Source: Thiomicrorhabdus sp041583835 (GTDB lineage Bacteria > Pseudomonadota > Gammaproteobacteria > Thiomicrospirales > Thiomicrospiraceae). Taken from it: a stretch of 64,000 nucleotides of DNA. Within the stretch, counting starts at the first letter, position 1; every line of letters starts with the position of its first letter. Location: NCBI RefSeq assembly GCF_041583835.1, contig NZ_JBFHFC010000001.1:124001-188000 (forward strand), given 5' to 3'. This document shows, piece by piece, positions 8,975-17,619 of the stretch. The translations under genes were made by a program, and so were the position numbers. The notes below the pieces were generated by a model, which worked only from the letters and a program-made list of their open reading frames with translations, did no database searches and was not told where the DNA came from.

Positions 8975-10018
8975 ATGCAGCTAAAGGCTATTGTTGATTA
9001 CTTAAAAGAAGCCGGGATCGCTGTTGAGGTACGAGGTACTGACACGGTAGAAATAAACCAGGTTGCAAGTCTTGTAAACGCTACCAAGGGTAATATCTCT
9101 TTCTTATCCGACAAGAAGCGTTTGCATGAACTTAAGTCCACTCAGGCTTCGGTTGTTATTTCGCATGCCTCCCATGCCGAATACTGCCAACAAACCTGTT
9201 TAATCGTCGATAACCCATATTATGTTTACGCTAAAGTTGCGCAGTTTTTAAACCCGGAGCCTGAATTCAAGCCTGGAATACACGACTCGGCAATCGTTTC
9301 ATCGACGGCCTCTTTAGGTAAAAACGTTAGCATACATGCTAATGTCGTGATTGAAGACGGCGTTAAAATCGGTGATGACACCGTCATTATGGCCGGAAGT
9401 TATTTAGGTAAAGATGTAACGATTGGAATGCATTGTCGCATAGCGCCTAATGTCGTTATTATGCATGCCTGTAAAATCGGCAACTACACAGCCATAGAAT
9501 CCGGAGCGGTCATTGGTGGTGACGGTTTTGGGTGGGCTAACTACCGTGGACAGTGGGTTAAAATACCTCAGATCGGAAAAGTCGTAATCGGCGATCACGT
9601 TTCAATCGGAAATAATACGACGGTCGATCGCGGTGCGATTGAAGATACTGTTATTGCTGATAACAGCATCATCGATAACCTTGTCCAGATCGGGCACAAT
9701 GTACAGTTGGGTGAGGGCACAGCTATTGCGGGGCAAGCTGGTTTCGCAGGGAGCACAATCATCGGAAAACATTGCACAATAGCTGGACAAGCTGGTTTCG
9801 CAGGACATATTAGTATTGCCGACGGGACCCATATAATGGCAAAGGCCGGTGTTACCCATAGCTTAAACGAACCGGGGGTTTATGCCGGCTTTCCGGCGAT
9901 TGCGGCAGGTGAGTGGCAAAAAAATAGTGTAAGAGCCCGACAACTCGATAAAATAGCAAAAAAAATCAAATCATTGGAAGATGAGTTGAAATTGCTTAAA
10001 GAAAATTCACCGAATTAA
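8975..10018 (+). CDS. lpxD: UDP-3-O-acylglucosamine N-acyltransferase
   Basis: LpxD adds the second acyl chain in lipid A synthesis, using acyl-ACP. The 347 aa protein has an N-terminal uridine-binding domain, then a left-handed beta-helix of hexapeptide repeats from about residue 100 to 310. The catalytic-region motif IDNLVQIGHNVQLG is present. Two successive coils are almost identical (IAGQAGFAG), encoded by DNA repeated at a 54 bp period. The C-terminal helix (KIAKKIKSLEDELKLL) would bind ACP. Part of the skp-lpxD-fabZ-lpxA-lpxB-rnhB run. Confidence 0.97.
   Translation: MQLKAIVDYLKEAGIAVEVRGTDTVEINQVASLVNATKGNISFLSDKKRLHELKSTQASVVISHASHAEYCQQTCLIVDNPYYVYAKVAQFLNPEPEFKPGIHDSAIVSSTASLGKNVSIHANVVIEDGVKIGDDTVIMAGSYLGKDVTIGMHCRIAPNVVIMHACKIGNYTAIESGAVIGGDGFGWANYRGQWVKIPQIGKVVIGDHVSIGNNTTVDRGAIEDTVIADNSIIDNLVQIGHNVQLGEGTAIAGQAGFAGSTIIGKHCTIAGQAGFAGHISIADGTHIMAKAGVTHSLNEPGVYAGFPAIAAGEWQKNSVRARQLDKIAKKIKSLEDELKLLKENSPN
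9734..9804 (+). repeat. Short direct repeat inside lpxD
   Basis: The 17-mer CAAGCTGGTTTCGCAGG occurs at 9734-9750 and again at 9788-9804, 54 bp (18 residues) apart, which is one turn of the beta-helix. Confidence 0.9.
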
Positions 10019-10069
10019 CGTCTGACAAATTTTGTATTGATAATTGATAACTTTGGAAATAATGAAAAC

Positions 10070-10507
10070 ATGATGGAAGTTAAAGAAATTTTTGAATATT
10101 TACCGCACCGTTACCCGTTCCTTTTGGTCGATCGAGTAACCGACTTCGTTTCCGGCGAATCATTAAAAGCGTATAAAAACGTGACGTTTAATGAACCGCA
10201 ATTTACCGGCCACTTTCCAAACAACCCGATCATGCCAGGCGTAATGATCATTGAAGCGATGGCACAATGTACCGGTATTTTAGCGTTTAGAAGCCAAGGC
10301 GTTAAACCGGATGGCACCTCAATGTATTATCTGGCCGCTGTCGACAATTGCCGTTTTAGACAACCGGCCGTTCCAGGGGATCGTTTAGACTTTGAAGTTA
10401 AAACCCTTGGAAATAAACGTGGTATTTGGAAATTCGAATGTATCACTAAAGTAGACGGTAAGGTTATCGCTTCCGCAGATCTATTGTGTGCTGAAAGAAA
10501 GGTTTAA
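10070..10507 (+). CDS. fabZ: 3-hydroxyacyl-ACP dehydratase FabZ
   Basis: FabZ removes water from 3-hydroxyacyl-ACP in fatty acid elongation and competes with LpxA for the same substrate. From ATG 10070 the protein is 145 aa, starting MMEVKEIFEYLPHRYPFLLVDRV. The catalytic His lies in LPHRYPF, and GHFPNNPIMPGVMIIEAMAQ carries the second His and the Glu of the hot-dog fold. A TTG at 10037 would add 11 residues with no family support. lpxA starts 3 bp downstream. Confidence 0.97.
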   Translation: MMEVKEIFEYLPHRYPFLLVDRVTDFVSGESLKAYKNVTFNEPQFTGHFPNNPIMPGVMIIEAMAQCTGILAFRSQGVKPDGTSMYYLAAVDNCRFRQPAVPGDRLDFEVKTLGNKRGIWKFECITKVDGKVIASADLLCAERKV

Positions 10508-10510
10508 ACA

Positions 10511-11281
10511 TTGATCCATTCGACTGCAATTATTGGCCCTGATGCAAATATTGCCGATAACGTTAAAATTGGTCCTTATTGCGTAATTGAAGGCGACGTT
10601 ACCATCGGCGAAGGAACCGTTCTGGAATCGCATGTTGTCATCCAAGGACCGACTGTAATAGGAAAAAACAATCATTTTTTCCCATTCGGCAATATCGGTG
10701 CAGCGCCTCAGGATAAGAAGTATGCCGGAGAAGCCACCACCCTTGTCATCGGTGACGGAAATACATTTCGTGAAAATGTTACGATCAACCGTGGGACGAT
10801 ACAGGATCGCGGTGAAACCCTTATCGGAGATGATAACTGGGTGATGGCCGGCGTCCATATCGCTCATGACTGTGTGGTCGGAAATCATTGTATTTTTGCG
10901 AATGCGACCGCTTTAGCCGGACATGTCACCGTTAATGACTGGGCAATTTTAGGTGGTTATACTTTGATACATCAATTTTGCCAGATTGGAGCGCATAGTT
11001 TTTGCGGCATGGGAAGTGTCGTTAACCAAGATGTGCCTAACTTCGTCATTGTCTCCGGTAACCTTGCTAAGCCAAGAGGCATTAACCAAGAAGGCTTAAA
11101 ACGCAGAGGCTTTAGTTCGGAGCAGACAAATCTGATCAAAAAGGCGTATCGTTCTTTATATCGCACCGGCAATAAATTATCGATCGCGATAGAAGAGTTG
11201 AAATCATACAACGACGATTCCGGCACATTGGATTCCTTAATTCATTTCCTACAAACCTCTAATCGTGGCATTGTCAGATAA
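10511..11281 (+). CDS. lpxA: Acyl-ACP-UDP-N-acetylglucosamine O-acyltransferase
   Basis: LpxA performs the first acylation of UDP-GlcNAc in lipid A synthesis. The 256 aa protein begins at TTG 10511, just after the AAAGGT site at the end of fabZ. Hexapeptide repeats fill residues 1-190. The catalytic segment is HIAHDCVVGNHC, with the His125-type base. GLKRRGFS leads into the C-terminal helical domain. lpxB starts 17 bp inside its 3' end, so the two are translationally coupled. Confidence 0.97.
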   Translation: MIHSTAIIGPDANIADNVKIGPYCVIEGDVTIGEGTVLESHVVIQGPTVIGKNNHFFPFGNIGAAPQDKKYAGEATTLVIGDGNTFRENVTINRGTIQDRGETLIGDDNWVMAGVHIAHDCVVGNHCIFANATALAGHVTVNDWAILGGYTLIHQFCQIGAHSFCGMGSVVNQDVPNFVIVSGNLAKPRGINQEGLKRRGFSSEQTNLIKKAYRSLYRTGNKLSIAIEELKSYNDDSGTLDSLIHFLQTSNRGIVR

Positions 11282-12458
11282 TTCAACAATCCTTCCGGAT
11301 ATAGACTCCACCGATCAACCACTCGTTATCGCAATGGTAGCGGGTGAGGCATCCGGTGACACGCTCGGGGCAGACCTGATTGCCAGTTTTAAAAAACGAT
11401 ACCCCAATGCACGTTTTGTAGGCATTGGCGGCCCTAAAATGATCGCCCAAGGTTTCGACAGTTGGTTCCCGATTGAAAAGCTTTCGGTAATGGGTTTTTT
11501 TGAAGTTCTCAAACACCTATTTTCTTTGCTCAAAATCCGTAAGGAACTGATTACAAAATTACTTGATCTCAAACCAGATGTATTTATTGGAATTGATGCG
11601 CCCGATTTCAACTTTAAAGTCGAATCGACACTAAAACAGAAGGGTATAACAGCCGTTCATTATGTAGGACCTTCCGTCTGGGCGTGGCGAGAAAAGCGTT
11701 TAGAAAAGATTAAACGAAGTGTCGACGGTGTTTTGGTTCTTTTTCCTTTCGAGCCGGAATATTACCACCGCTACGAAATTCCTGTCCAATTTGTCGGGCA
11801 TCCACTGGCACACCGTTATCCTTTAACTCCGGATCAACCTTCAGCCAGAGCGGAACTGGGCTTAGAGTTAAATGCTCAAGTTACAGCCATCCTGCCGGGT
11901 TCCCGCATGGCGGAAATTGAGCGCATGGCGGATGTGTACATTCAAGCGGCTTTAAAACTCTCTGAAATATATCCTGAAATGCAGTTTATCGTTCCGTGCA
12001 TTCACGACCGAGCAAAGCAACGTATTCGGCAATCTATCGATCAATATGCACCTCATTTGAAAATAAAGCTTATCGATCAAAATGCCAATAAAGTCCTTGA
12101 AGCTTGTGATCAAGTCATCGTTACTTCCGGAACGGCAACCCTTGAAAGCGCTCTCATGAAACGCCCTATGGTTTTAGCGATTAAGCTGCATCCGATTTCG
12201 TACTGGATCATGAAAAGACTGGCTACTACACAATGGATCGGCCTTCCAAACGTGCTTGCCGGTAAAACGATAGTGAAAGAATTGATTCAGGATGAAGCGA
12301 CCCCCGAAAAAATTGCATTACATCTCGGCCGTCTGGTAGTTGACCAACCTTTGAGAAATAAACAGATCGAAGCATTTGAGTTACAGCACCGTCAACTTAA
12401 ACAAAACGCTTCGGAAATAGCTCTCGAAGCCATTGTAAATTGGGCTAAATTACCTTGA
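11265..12458 (+). CDS. lpxB: Lipid-A-disaccharide synthase
   Basis: LpxB joins UDP-2,3-diacylglucosamine and lipid X to form the lipid A disaccharide at the inner face of the membrane. The 397 aa protein uses GTG 11265 as start. Typical motifs are MVAGEASGDTLGADLI, GIGGPKMIAQG, HYVGPSVWAWR, LPGSRMAEI and the donor-site VTSGTATLE. It overlaps lpxA and is followed at once by rnhB, the usual order in this group. Confidence 0.97.
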   Translation: MALSDNSTILPDIDSTDQPLVIAMVAGEASGDTLGADLIASFKKRYPNARFVGIGGPKMIAQGFDSWFPIEKLSVMGFFEVLKHLFSLLKIRKELITKLLDLKPDVFIGIDAPDFNFKVESTLKQKGITAVHYVGPSVWAWREKRLEKIKRSVDGVLVLFPFEPEYYHRYEIPVQFVGHPLAHRYPLTPDQPSARAELGLELNAQVTAILPGSRMAEIERMADVYIQAALKLSEIYPEMQFIVPCIHDRAKQRIRQSIDQYAPHLKIKLIDQNANKVLEACDQVIVTSGTATLESALMKRPMVLAIKLHPISYWIMKRLATTQWIGLPNVLAGKTIVKELIQDEATPEKIALHLGRLVVDQPLRNKQIEAFELQHRQLKQNASEIALEAIVNWAKLP

Positions 12459-12460
12459 GC

Positions 12461-13087
12461 ATGCAACAACAATCCCTTTTTGACGAAGGCGATATAACCC
12501 GTTCTTTATCGTCAGGTTATAGAGTAGGGGTTGATGAAGTTGGCCGTGGGCCACTGATCGGTGAAGTTGTTGCTGCCGCCGTCATCCTTCCTCCGGATTG
12601 TCGCCTGGCTTTAATGGATTCAAAAAAATTATCCGAATCGAAACGCGATCAACTAGCCGTGGAAATCAAACAACAGGCTTTGGCTTATGCCATTTGCAGC
12701 GCTTCGCCGGAAGAGATTGACGAATTAAACATTTTGCACGCTACGATGCTGGCCATGCGTAGAGCCGTAAATGAAGTTGCCGATCAAGTTAATGATATCG
12801 GAATCGTTCTGGTAGACGGAAATCGCTGCCCCGGTGTGCCATATCCGTGTGAAGCGATTGTTAAGGGAGATGCAAAAGTCGCGGAAATTAGTGCGGCTTC
12901 GATTTTAGCCAAAGTGTATCGAGATCAACAGATGATGGAGTTGGACAAACTGTTTCCTGAATATGGTTTCGCACAACACAAAGGTTACCCTACGGCCAGT
13001 CATCTGGCCGCCATTGAAAAATTCGGTTTGATCGGCGGATACCGAAAATCGTTCAAACCAATTAAAAATTACTGTGAAAGCGATTAA
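12461..13087 (+). CDS. rnhB: Ribonuclease HII
   Basis: RNase HII removes ribonucleotides embedded in DNA and RNA of RNA-DNA hybrids. From ATG 12461 the protein is 208 aa; a TTG at 12455 that overlaps the lpxB stop is an alternative. The catalytic motif is VDEVGRGPLIGEV near residue 25, where most family members read GPLAG. MDSKKLSESKR and the later DGNRCPG and AAASILAKV-like block (ISAASILAKVYRD) complete the active site. dnaE, the usual next gene, is not here. Confidence 0.95.
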   Translation: MQQQSLFDEGDITRSLSSGYRVGVDEVGRGPLIGEVVAAAVILPPDCRLALMDSKKLSESKRDQLAVEIKQQALAYAICSASPEEIDELNILHATMLAMRRAVNEVADQVNDIGIVLVDGNRCPGVPYPCEAIVKGDAKVAEISAASILAKVYRDQQMMELDKLFPEYGFAQHKGYPTASHLAAIEKFGLIGGYRKSFKPIKNYCESD

Positions 13088-13240
13088 AATCACCTTATTT
13101 AAATTACGAAAACACCAATATAAATTACTTACCGTCTTTTCGGCATAAATTCCTATTTACTAATTTAAAAAACCCCTTTATTCTAGGCGTATATTAAATT
13201 TTAGCTTTGCGTAAAACAATGACCATTTAAGGGTACAAAG

Positions 13241-14221
13241 ATGAGCACGACATTAGAACAGGTTGAAAAAACGGCCCAATTAAGTAAAAACAATCAATTG
13301 AGCCTGATGATTTTTCAGGTGCAATTTCCACGCAGTGAAGTTCCGCCGCCATATTATGGTCTAAATGTATTCAAAGTTCGTGAAGTGCTGGAAGCTCGTG
13401 CTTATGAGATTTCTCCAATTCCGGATGCAAATCCTTTAGTAGAGGGGATGATAGAACTACGAGGGGTGTATTTACCGGTCATCGACCTACCGAAATGGAT
13501 GGGGTTTGATATGACGGATGAGGAACGCGAAAAATCGATTATTATCGTCGCGGACTTCAGTCATATCTTTGTCGGCCTGCGCGTCTCGCATATTCATGGT
13601 GTAGAAGAGAAGAATTGGACGGATATCCATCCTGCTGGAAATTACAAAGTTGATGTTAATACCAATCAGATCATTAACCATACCTATTTAGACAACAGTG
13701 AAACCCTCTGTTTTATTTTAGATATCGAGAAATTGCTTATCGAAGCCATGCCGACAATGGCCGAGAAGATTTTCGCTTCTGCAAAAGACATCAAAAATTC
13801 TGAGAAACAGGTTCAATTCAGCCCACAAGTGTATGAAAAAACTGTCCTTTTTGCGGAAGATAGTCAGGCGATTCAAAAATACATGGGAATGGTTTTCGAC
13901 AACCTTAAGCTCAAGCATAAAAGTTTTGATAATGGCCGATTGTTGCTCGACTATATAGGCAGTTTGGAATCACTGGATAACATATCCATGGTGTTTACCG
14001 ATTTAGAAATGCCGGTAGCATCCGGACACACGGTCATTAAAGAGTTAAAACTGAACCCTAAAACGCGTCATCTCCCCATCATTGTTCATACCTCAATGAC
14101 CAGTGACAATAACCAGCGTGAAGTTTTGGAAATGGGTGCGGACTACTTTATTGGAAAGGTAGATACCGATCTGATTGTTGAAACAATCACTATGGTTGAT
14201 AAAAAGCTGTTTCAAGCTTAA
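13241..14221 (+). CDS. cheV: Chemotaxis protein CheV (CheW-receiver fusion)
   Basis: CheV couples chemoreceptors to CheA and is itself phosphorylated, aiding adaptation. The 326 aa protein has an N-terminal CheW-like domain (about 15-170; motifs YYGLNVFKVREVLE and LRGVYLPVIDLPKWMGF) and a C-terminal receiver domain (about 200-320). The receiver has the acidic pair in LFAEDS, the phosphoacceptor Asp in VFTDLEMP, and Thr/Lys switch residues in HTSM and IGKV. No other chemotaxis genes are near. It sits alone with 153 bp upstream and a terminator downstream, so it is likely monocistronic. Confidence 0.95.
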   Translation: MSTTLEQVEKTAQLSKNNQLSLMIFQVQFPRSEVPPPYYGLNVFKVREVLEARAYEISPIPDANPLVEGMIELRGVYLPVIDLPKWMGFDMTDEEREKSIIIVADFSHIFVGLRVSHIHGVEEKNWTDIHPAGNYKVDVNTNQIINHTYLDNSETLCFILDIEKLLIEAMPTMAEKIFASAKDIKNSEKQVQFSPQVYEKTVLFAEDSQAIQKYMGMVFDNLKLKHKSFDNGRLLLDYIGSLESLDNISMVFTDLEMPVASGHTVIKELKLNPKTRHLPIIVHTSMTSDNNQREVLEMGADYFIGKVDTDLIVETITMVDKKLFQA

Positions 14222-14232
14222 CGACTCAAACA

Positions 14233-14256
14233 AAAGCCTGCTTGTCAGGCTTTTTT
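14233..14256 (+). terminator. cheV terminator
   Basis: AAAGCCTG-CTTGT-CAGGCTTT followed by a T tract. Confidence 0.9.
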
Positions 14257-14265
14257 ATAGGCAAT

Positions 14266-14295
14266 AAAAAAGGCGCATGATCAGTGCGCCTTTTC
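14266..14295 (-). terminator. rpmJ terminator
   Basis: Read on the minus strand, AAAAGGCGCA and TGCGCCTTTT pair around a 7-nt loop, with T-rich sequence after. It lies back to back with the cheV terminator. Confidence 0.85.
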
Positions 14296-14315
14296 TTACC
14301 CGATTAAAGCCGTGC

Positions 14316-14441
14316 TTAACGCTGACGTGCTTTGAATTTAGGGTTAGTTTTGTTGATTACGTACACTTTTCCGCGACGTTTTACAACTTGGCAATCTTTA
14401 TGACGCGTTTTTGCTGATTTTAATGATGATAAAATTTTCAT
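14316..14441 (-). CDS. rpmJ: 50S ribosomal protein L36, zinc-independent type B
   Basis: A 41-codon gene translated by hand. The product begins MKILSSLKSAKTRHKDCQ and ends NKTNPKFKARQR. It aligns with YkgO-type L36. The four zinc ligands of ordinary L36 (three Cys and one His) are reduced to one Cys at residue 17; Asn and Phe stand where the third Cys and the His would be. In E. coli this form replaces the zinc form under zinc limitation. Here no clear Zur-type GTTATAATATAAC site is visible upstream, so it may be the constitutive L36. Whether a zinc-type copy exists elsewhere cannot be seen. Confidence 0.93.
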   Translation of the reverse strand: MKILSSLKSAKTRHKDCQVVKRRGKVYVINKTNPKFKARQR

Positions 14442-14776
14442 TTTTACAATTCCATAATTATGGTCGAATATTCAAAGTCAAAAAATGACTTTAGCTCAAA
14501 TTTGAAGTTGCGGATTCTAACGCTTCTTCGTCAATTTGTCTAGTATATTCAGCCAAAACCCCTAAATTTTAGCCCTTTTTTTACGCAAATAAGAAAAACG
14601 GCATTGCTATTCATTCATTACGGCAGAATTTTAGCTTATTTAAGAACTAAGACGGCAGGAATAATCTTTCTTTTTCCTTTGTTCACCAATTATTGAGTGG
14701 ATAGAACTCAAACATTCAAGTATCGATTCAGTATAATCTTCTTTTTATCATATTAATTTTAGGCCGCGCCGTCGTA
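14442..14776. promoter_or_regulatory. Divergent intergenic region between rpmJ and yoaA
   Basis: A 335 bp region with no convincing gene. On the rpmJ side it holds a perfect palindrome CCATAATTATGG (14452-14463) and an inverted repeat AAAGTCA-AAAAA-TGACTTT (14474-14492) in the probable mRNA leader. On the yoaA side it holds TTGAGT-GGATAGA-ACTCAA (14693-14711) followed by a TATAAT (14732-14737), a likely -10 box without a good -35. Confidence 0.5.
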
Positions 14777-16711
14777 ATGGTTGAAAAAACAAAATCAAAA
14801 CAAACCATGAGCATTGAGCAAGTAATGGGAGAAAACGGAAGCCTTTCCGAATTGGTCGAAGGTTACACTCCTCGACAATCCCAGCTTGATATGGCGCATG
14901 AAGTGGCTGATTTAATCGAAAACGAATCTACGTTATTGGCCGAAGCAGGAACGGGAACAGGTAAAACATTTGCTTACTTGGTTCCGGCACTGCTTTCGGG
15001 CAAGAAAATCATCATCTCCACCGCAACCAAAACCCTGCAAGAACAGTTAATCCAAAAAGACCTTCCAACGCTCCTTAAAGCCTGTCAGGTTAAAGGTAAA
15101 GCACGGCTTCTAAAAGGGCGCGATAATTATCTGTGCCCGCAACGTCTGGAAATCACAGAAACGACCGAACAACACAGCAAAGAAGATTGGAAAAAACTCT
15201 CCTTAATTCGTGACTGGTCCGAAAAAACCAAAATGGGAGACCGTGCCGAGCTGGACAGTATTTCTGAAAATGATTCCATCTGGCGAAAAGTCACGGCAAG
15301 ACTGGAATTTTGTCAGGCGGCTGAATGCCTGTCCGAATCCGGCTGTTTTTATCCAAAAGTCAAAGAATTAGCCACAGAAGCTCAAATTCTTGTCGTTAAC
15401 CATCACCTTTTCTGTGCCGACCTGGCTTTACGCGAACAAGGTTTTGGCGAATTATTACCGGACTCGGATGTTTATATCTTCGATGAAGCGCATCAGTTGC
15501 CTGATATAGCGGCTCAGTTCCTTGGCTTTTCGATTACGCGCGGTCAGCTTGAAGAGCTTGTACGCGATATTCGACACGCCCAAAAGTTGGAGTCTCCGGA
15601 CAGTCAGGAAATTTCGGATTTAGCGGTTAAGTTTGAAGACCAGATTAAACTCTTTAACGAATCACTCGGTAAATGGGAAAAACGCTGGACATGGAAACAG
15701 CTTGAGCAAGAGGCTGGTTTTCAGGCCATGCTTAAGGCGTTGAAAAACCAACTTGGTTTCTTAGCCGATAGCTTGAAAGTGGTTGCCGAACGAGGGAAGC
15801 AGCTGACGGCTGTTTATAAGCGCACTAAAGATTTTGAAACCCAGCTGGCAGAATGGAGCAATCCGAATGCAGAAAACAAAATACGCTGGATTGAATCGTC
15901 GCAGGCACGCTTTAAACTCAACCTAACCCCTCTGAGTGTCGCAGCAGCTTTCAGTCGACAACGGGAGCAGATCGGCGGTGCGTGGCTATTTACTTCCGCC
16001 ACGTTAAGCGTTCGTAATCAATTTGACTATTTTGCCAATCGTCTAGGGCTTATGGATGCAAAAACCGTTCAATGGCCAAGCCCGTTCGACTATAAAACTC
16101 AAGGTGTGATTTATCATCCGATCGGCTTACCCGATCCGAGAGATCCAAATTATATAAAAATCTGTCTTCGCGCCGCGTGGCCTTTATTAAAAGTCAGCGA
16201 AGGGCGGGCCTTTATGTTATTTACCAGCCATCGTGCCATGCAAGAAGCCTACAGTATCCTCAAGCAACACTGGCAGGGTAAATTATTGGTTCAAGGCGAA
16301 CTCCCCAAACTGACGTTGCTTAACCAATTCAAATCGCTGGACAACGTGATACTCTTAGGTACCAGTAGTTTCTGGGAGGGCGTCGACGTTAAAGGCGAAG
16401 CGTTGAAACTGGTTATCATCGACCGTATTCCGTTCGCTCCGCCGGACGATCCCATCGTTCAAGCAAGAGAGGCTTATTTGAAAGAAAAAGGACTGAATGG
16501 TTTTGTACACTTTCAATTGCCCGAAGCCGTTATTGCCATGAAACAAGGAGCGGGGCGGTTAATTCGTGACGTTCAGGACACTGGGGTACTGATGCTGTGT
16601 GATCCACGTTTAAGCAGTAAGGGCTACGGAGCGGTTATTCGAGATAGCTTACCGGATTTTCCCTGGGTCTACGAACCACAGGTCGCCATCGACAAGCTAG
16701 CCGCTCAATGA
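14777..16711 (+). CDS. yoaA: ATP-dependent DNA helicase, YoaA/DinG (XPD-like) family
   Basis: A superfamily 2 iron-sulfur helicase that unwinds 5'-3'; E. coli YoaA works with the polymerase III chi subunit in repair of stalled forks. The 644 aa length fits YoaA (636). Walker A is EAGTGTGKT near residue 56, and Walker B/DEAH is IFDEAHQLPD. Four Cys for the 4Fe-4S cluster lie between them: one in NYLCPQRLE and three in the FCQAAECLSESGCFYP segment. C-terminal motifs include GTSSFWEGVDVKGE and QGAGRLIRD. DinG is the alternative name. tsaB follows after 99 bp, as yoaA-tsaB pairs do in E. coli. Confidence 0.9.
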   Translation: MVEKTKSKQTMSIEQVMGENGSLSELVEGYTPRQSQLDMAHEVADLIENESTLLAEAGTGTGKTFAYLVPALLSGKKIIISTATKTLQEQLIQKDLPTLLKACQVKGKARLLKGRDNYLCPQRLEITETTEQHSKEDWKKLSLIRDWSEKTKMGDRAELDSISENDSIWRKVTARLEFCQAAECLSESGCFYPKVKELATEAQILVVNHHLFCADLALREQGFGELLPDSDVYIFDEAHQLPDIAAQFLGFSITRGQLEELVRDIRHAQKLESPDSQEISDLAVKFEDQIKLFNESLGKWEKRWTWKQLEQEAGFQAMLKALKNQLGFLADSLKVVAERGKQLTAVYKRTKDFETQLAEWSNPNAENKIRWIESSQARFKLNLTPLSVAAAFSRQREQIGGAWLFTSATLSVRNQFDYFANRLGLMDAKTVQWPSPFDYKTQGVIYHPIGLPDPRDPNYIKICLRAAWPLLKVSEGRAFMLFTSHRAMQEAYSILKQHWQGKLLVQGELPKLTLLNQFKSLDNVILLGTSSFWEGVDVKGEALKLVIIDRIPFAPPDDPIVQAREAYLKEKGLNGFVHFQLPEAVIAMKQGAGRLIRDVQDTGVLMLCDPRLSSKGYGAVIRDSLPDFPWVYEPQVAIDKLAAQ

Positions 16712-16810
16712 TTAACCGGAAACTATAAACACCAATAACAATTTTGGCATTTACCTTAGAACTATTGAATTAATACTTTCGCTTAACGCGCTTTTAGGAA
16801 ACCACGCTTT

Positions 16811-17533
16811 ATGAATACGATTTTAGCCATAGAAACTTCAACCGCAGCTTGTTCGGTCGCCTTACTTCATAATGGAGAAATCACAGAGGTTTTTGAAATG
16901 CTTCCCCAAAAACATGCGCAACGCGTACTCGAAATGGTCGACGAAGTGCTGCAACAAACCGGGCTTTCTCACGAAAACATCAATTATTTGGCTTTCGGAG
17001 AAGGTCCGGGGGCATTTACCGGGGTTCGTATTGCCGCAGGCGTTGTTCAAGGTTTGGCACTGGGTTGGAACAAGCCGGTTATCGGTATTTCATCTTTGGA
17101 AGCCATGTGTTATTCCGATGTCATCTCAAAATCGCATGAAGACCCGTCAAAACCGGTTTACTGGATTGCGCTTATGGATGCTAGAATGCAGGAAATCTAT
17201 CTGCAAACCGGCGTATACAAAACCGACACCGCAAATTGGGAAGCCGGTGCGCCATGTATGCTATCGGAAACGGCGACAATCGAAAGAATAAAAGCCTTGC
17301 CGGAATTAAATCAATGTCATGCATACGGCGATATACTAGACGCTTATCCTAATGTAACCGGACTATTTAAAGAGTGGAACGAAAGTCTTCCGCGTGCGGG
17401 ATCGATTGCTCATTTAGCGAATTTAAAACCGGAGATGGCTAAACCCATTACAGAAGAAGTACCTTTACCGGTCTATCTTAGAAATGATGTGGCAGAAACC
17501 ATTGAACAACGCCGTGCTAAAGCGAATGATTAA
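16811..17533 (+). CDS. tsaB: tRNA threonylcarbamoyladenosine biosynthesis protein TsaB
   Basis: TsaB is the inactive paralogue of TsaD and organises the TsaBDE complex that places t6A at position 37 of ANN-decoding tRNAs. The 240 aa protein starts MNTILAIETSTAACSVALL, the ASKHA-fold phosphate-1 loop, and contains AFGEGPGAFTGVRIAAGV, the conserved TsaB/TsaD core. It lacks the metal-binding HMEGH of TsaD, as expected. The ATG has a GGAAACC site. It lies downstream of yoaA on the same strand. Confidence 0.95.
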   Translation: MNTILAIETSTAACSVALLHNGEITEVFEMLPQKHAQRVLEMVDEVLQQTGLSHENINYLAFGEGPGAFTGVRIAAGVVQGLALGWNKPVIGISSLEAMCYSDVISKSHEDPSKPVYWIALMDARMQEIYLQTGVYKTDTANWEAGAPCMLSETATIERIKALPELNQCHAYGDILDAYPNVTGLFKEWNESLPRAGSIAHLANLKPEMAKPITEEVPLPVYLRNDVAETIEQRRAKAND

Positions 17534-17540
17534 CCGCATT

Positions 17541-17557
17541 TGCTTATTTAATAAGCA
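17541..17557. promoter_or_regulatory. Perfect 17-bp palindrome, operator-like
   Basis: TGCTTATT-T-AATAAGCA lies 8 bp after tsaB and about 120 bp before the universal stress gene. Without a T tract it is a poor terminator, so a binding site is possible. Confidence 0.4.
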
Positions 17558-17619
17558 GGTGAAGAGAAGTTTAAGAGTTTATTGGATTTTTTTGATTTGA
17601 CCATTGCTTACACACAATT

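Noticed and set aside
13088..13240. Possible sigma-28 promoter for cheV (TAAA ... CATAA)
   Set aside because: The -10 part matches the GCCGATAA consensus at only about half its positions.
14442..14776. Zur box upstream of the zinc-free L36 gene
   Set aside because: No sequence close to GTTATAATATAAC; CCATAATTATGG is shorter and different.
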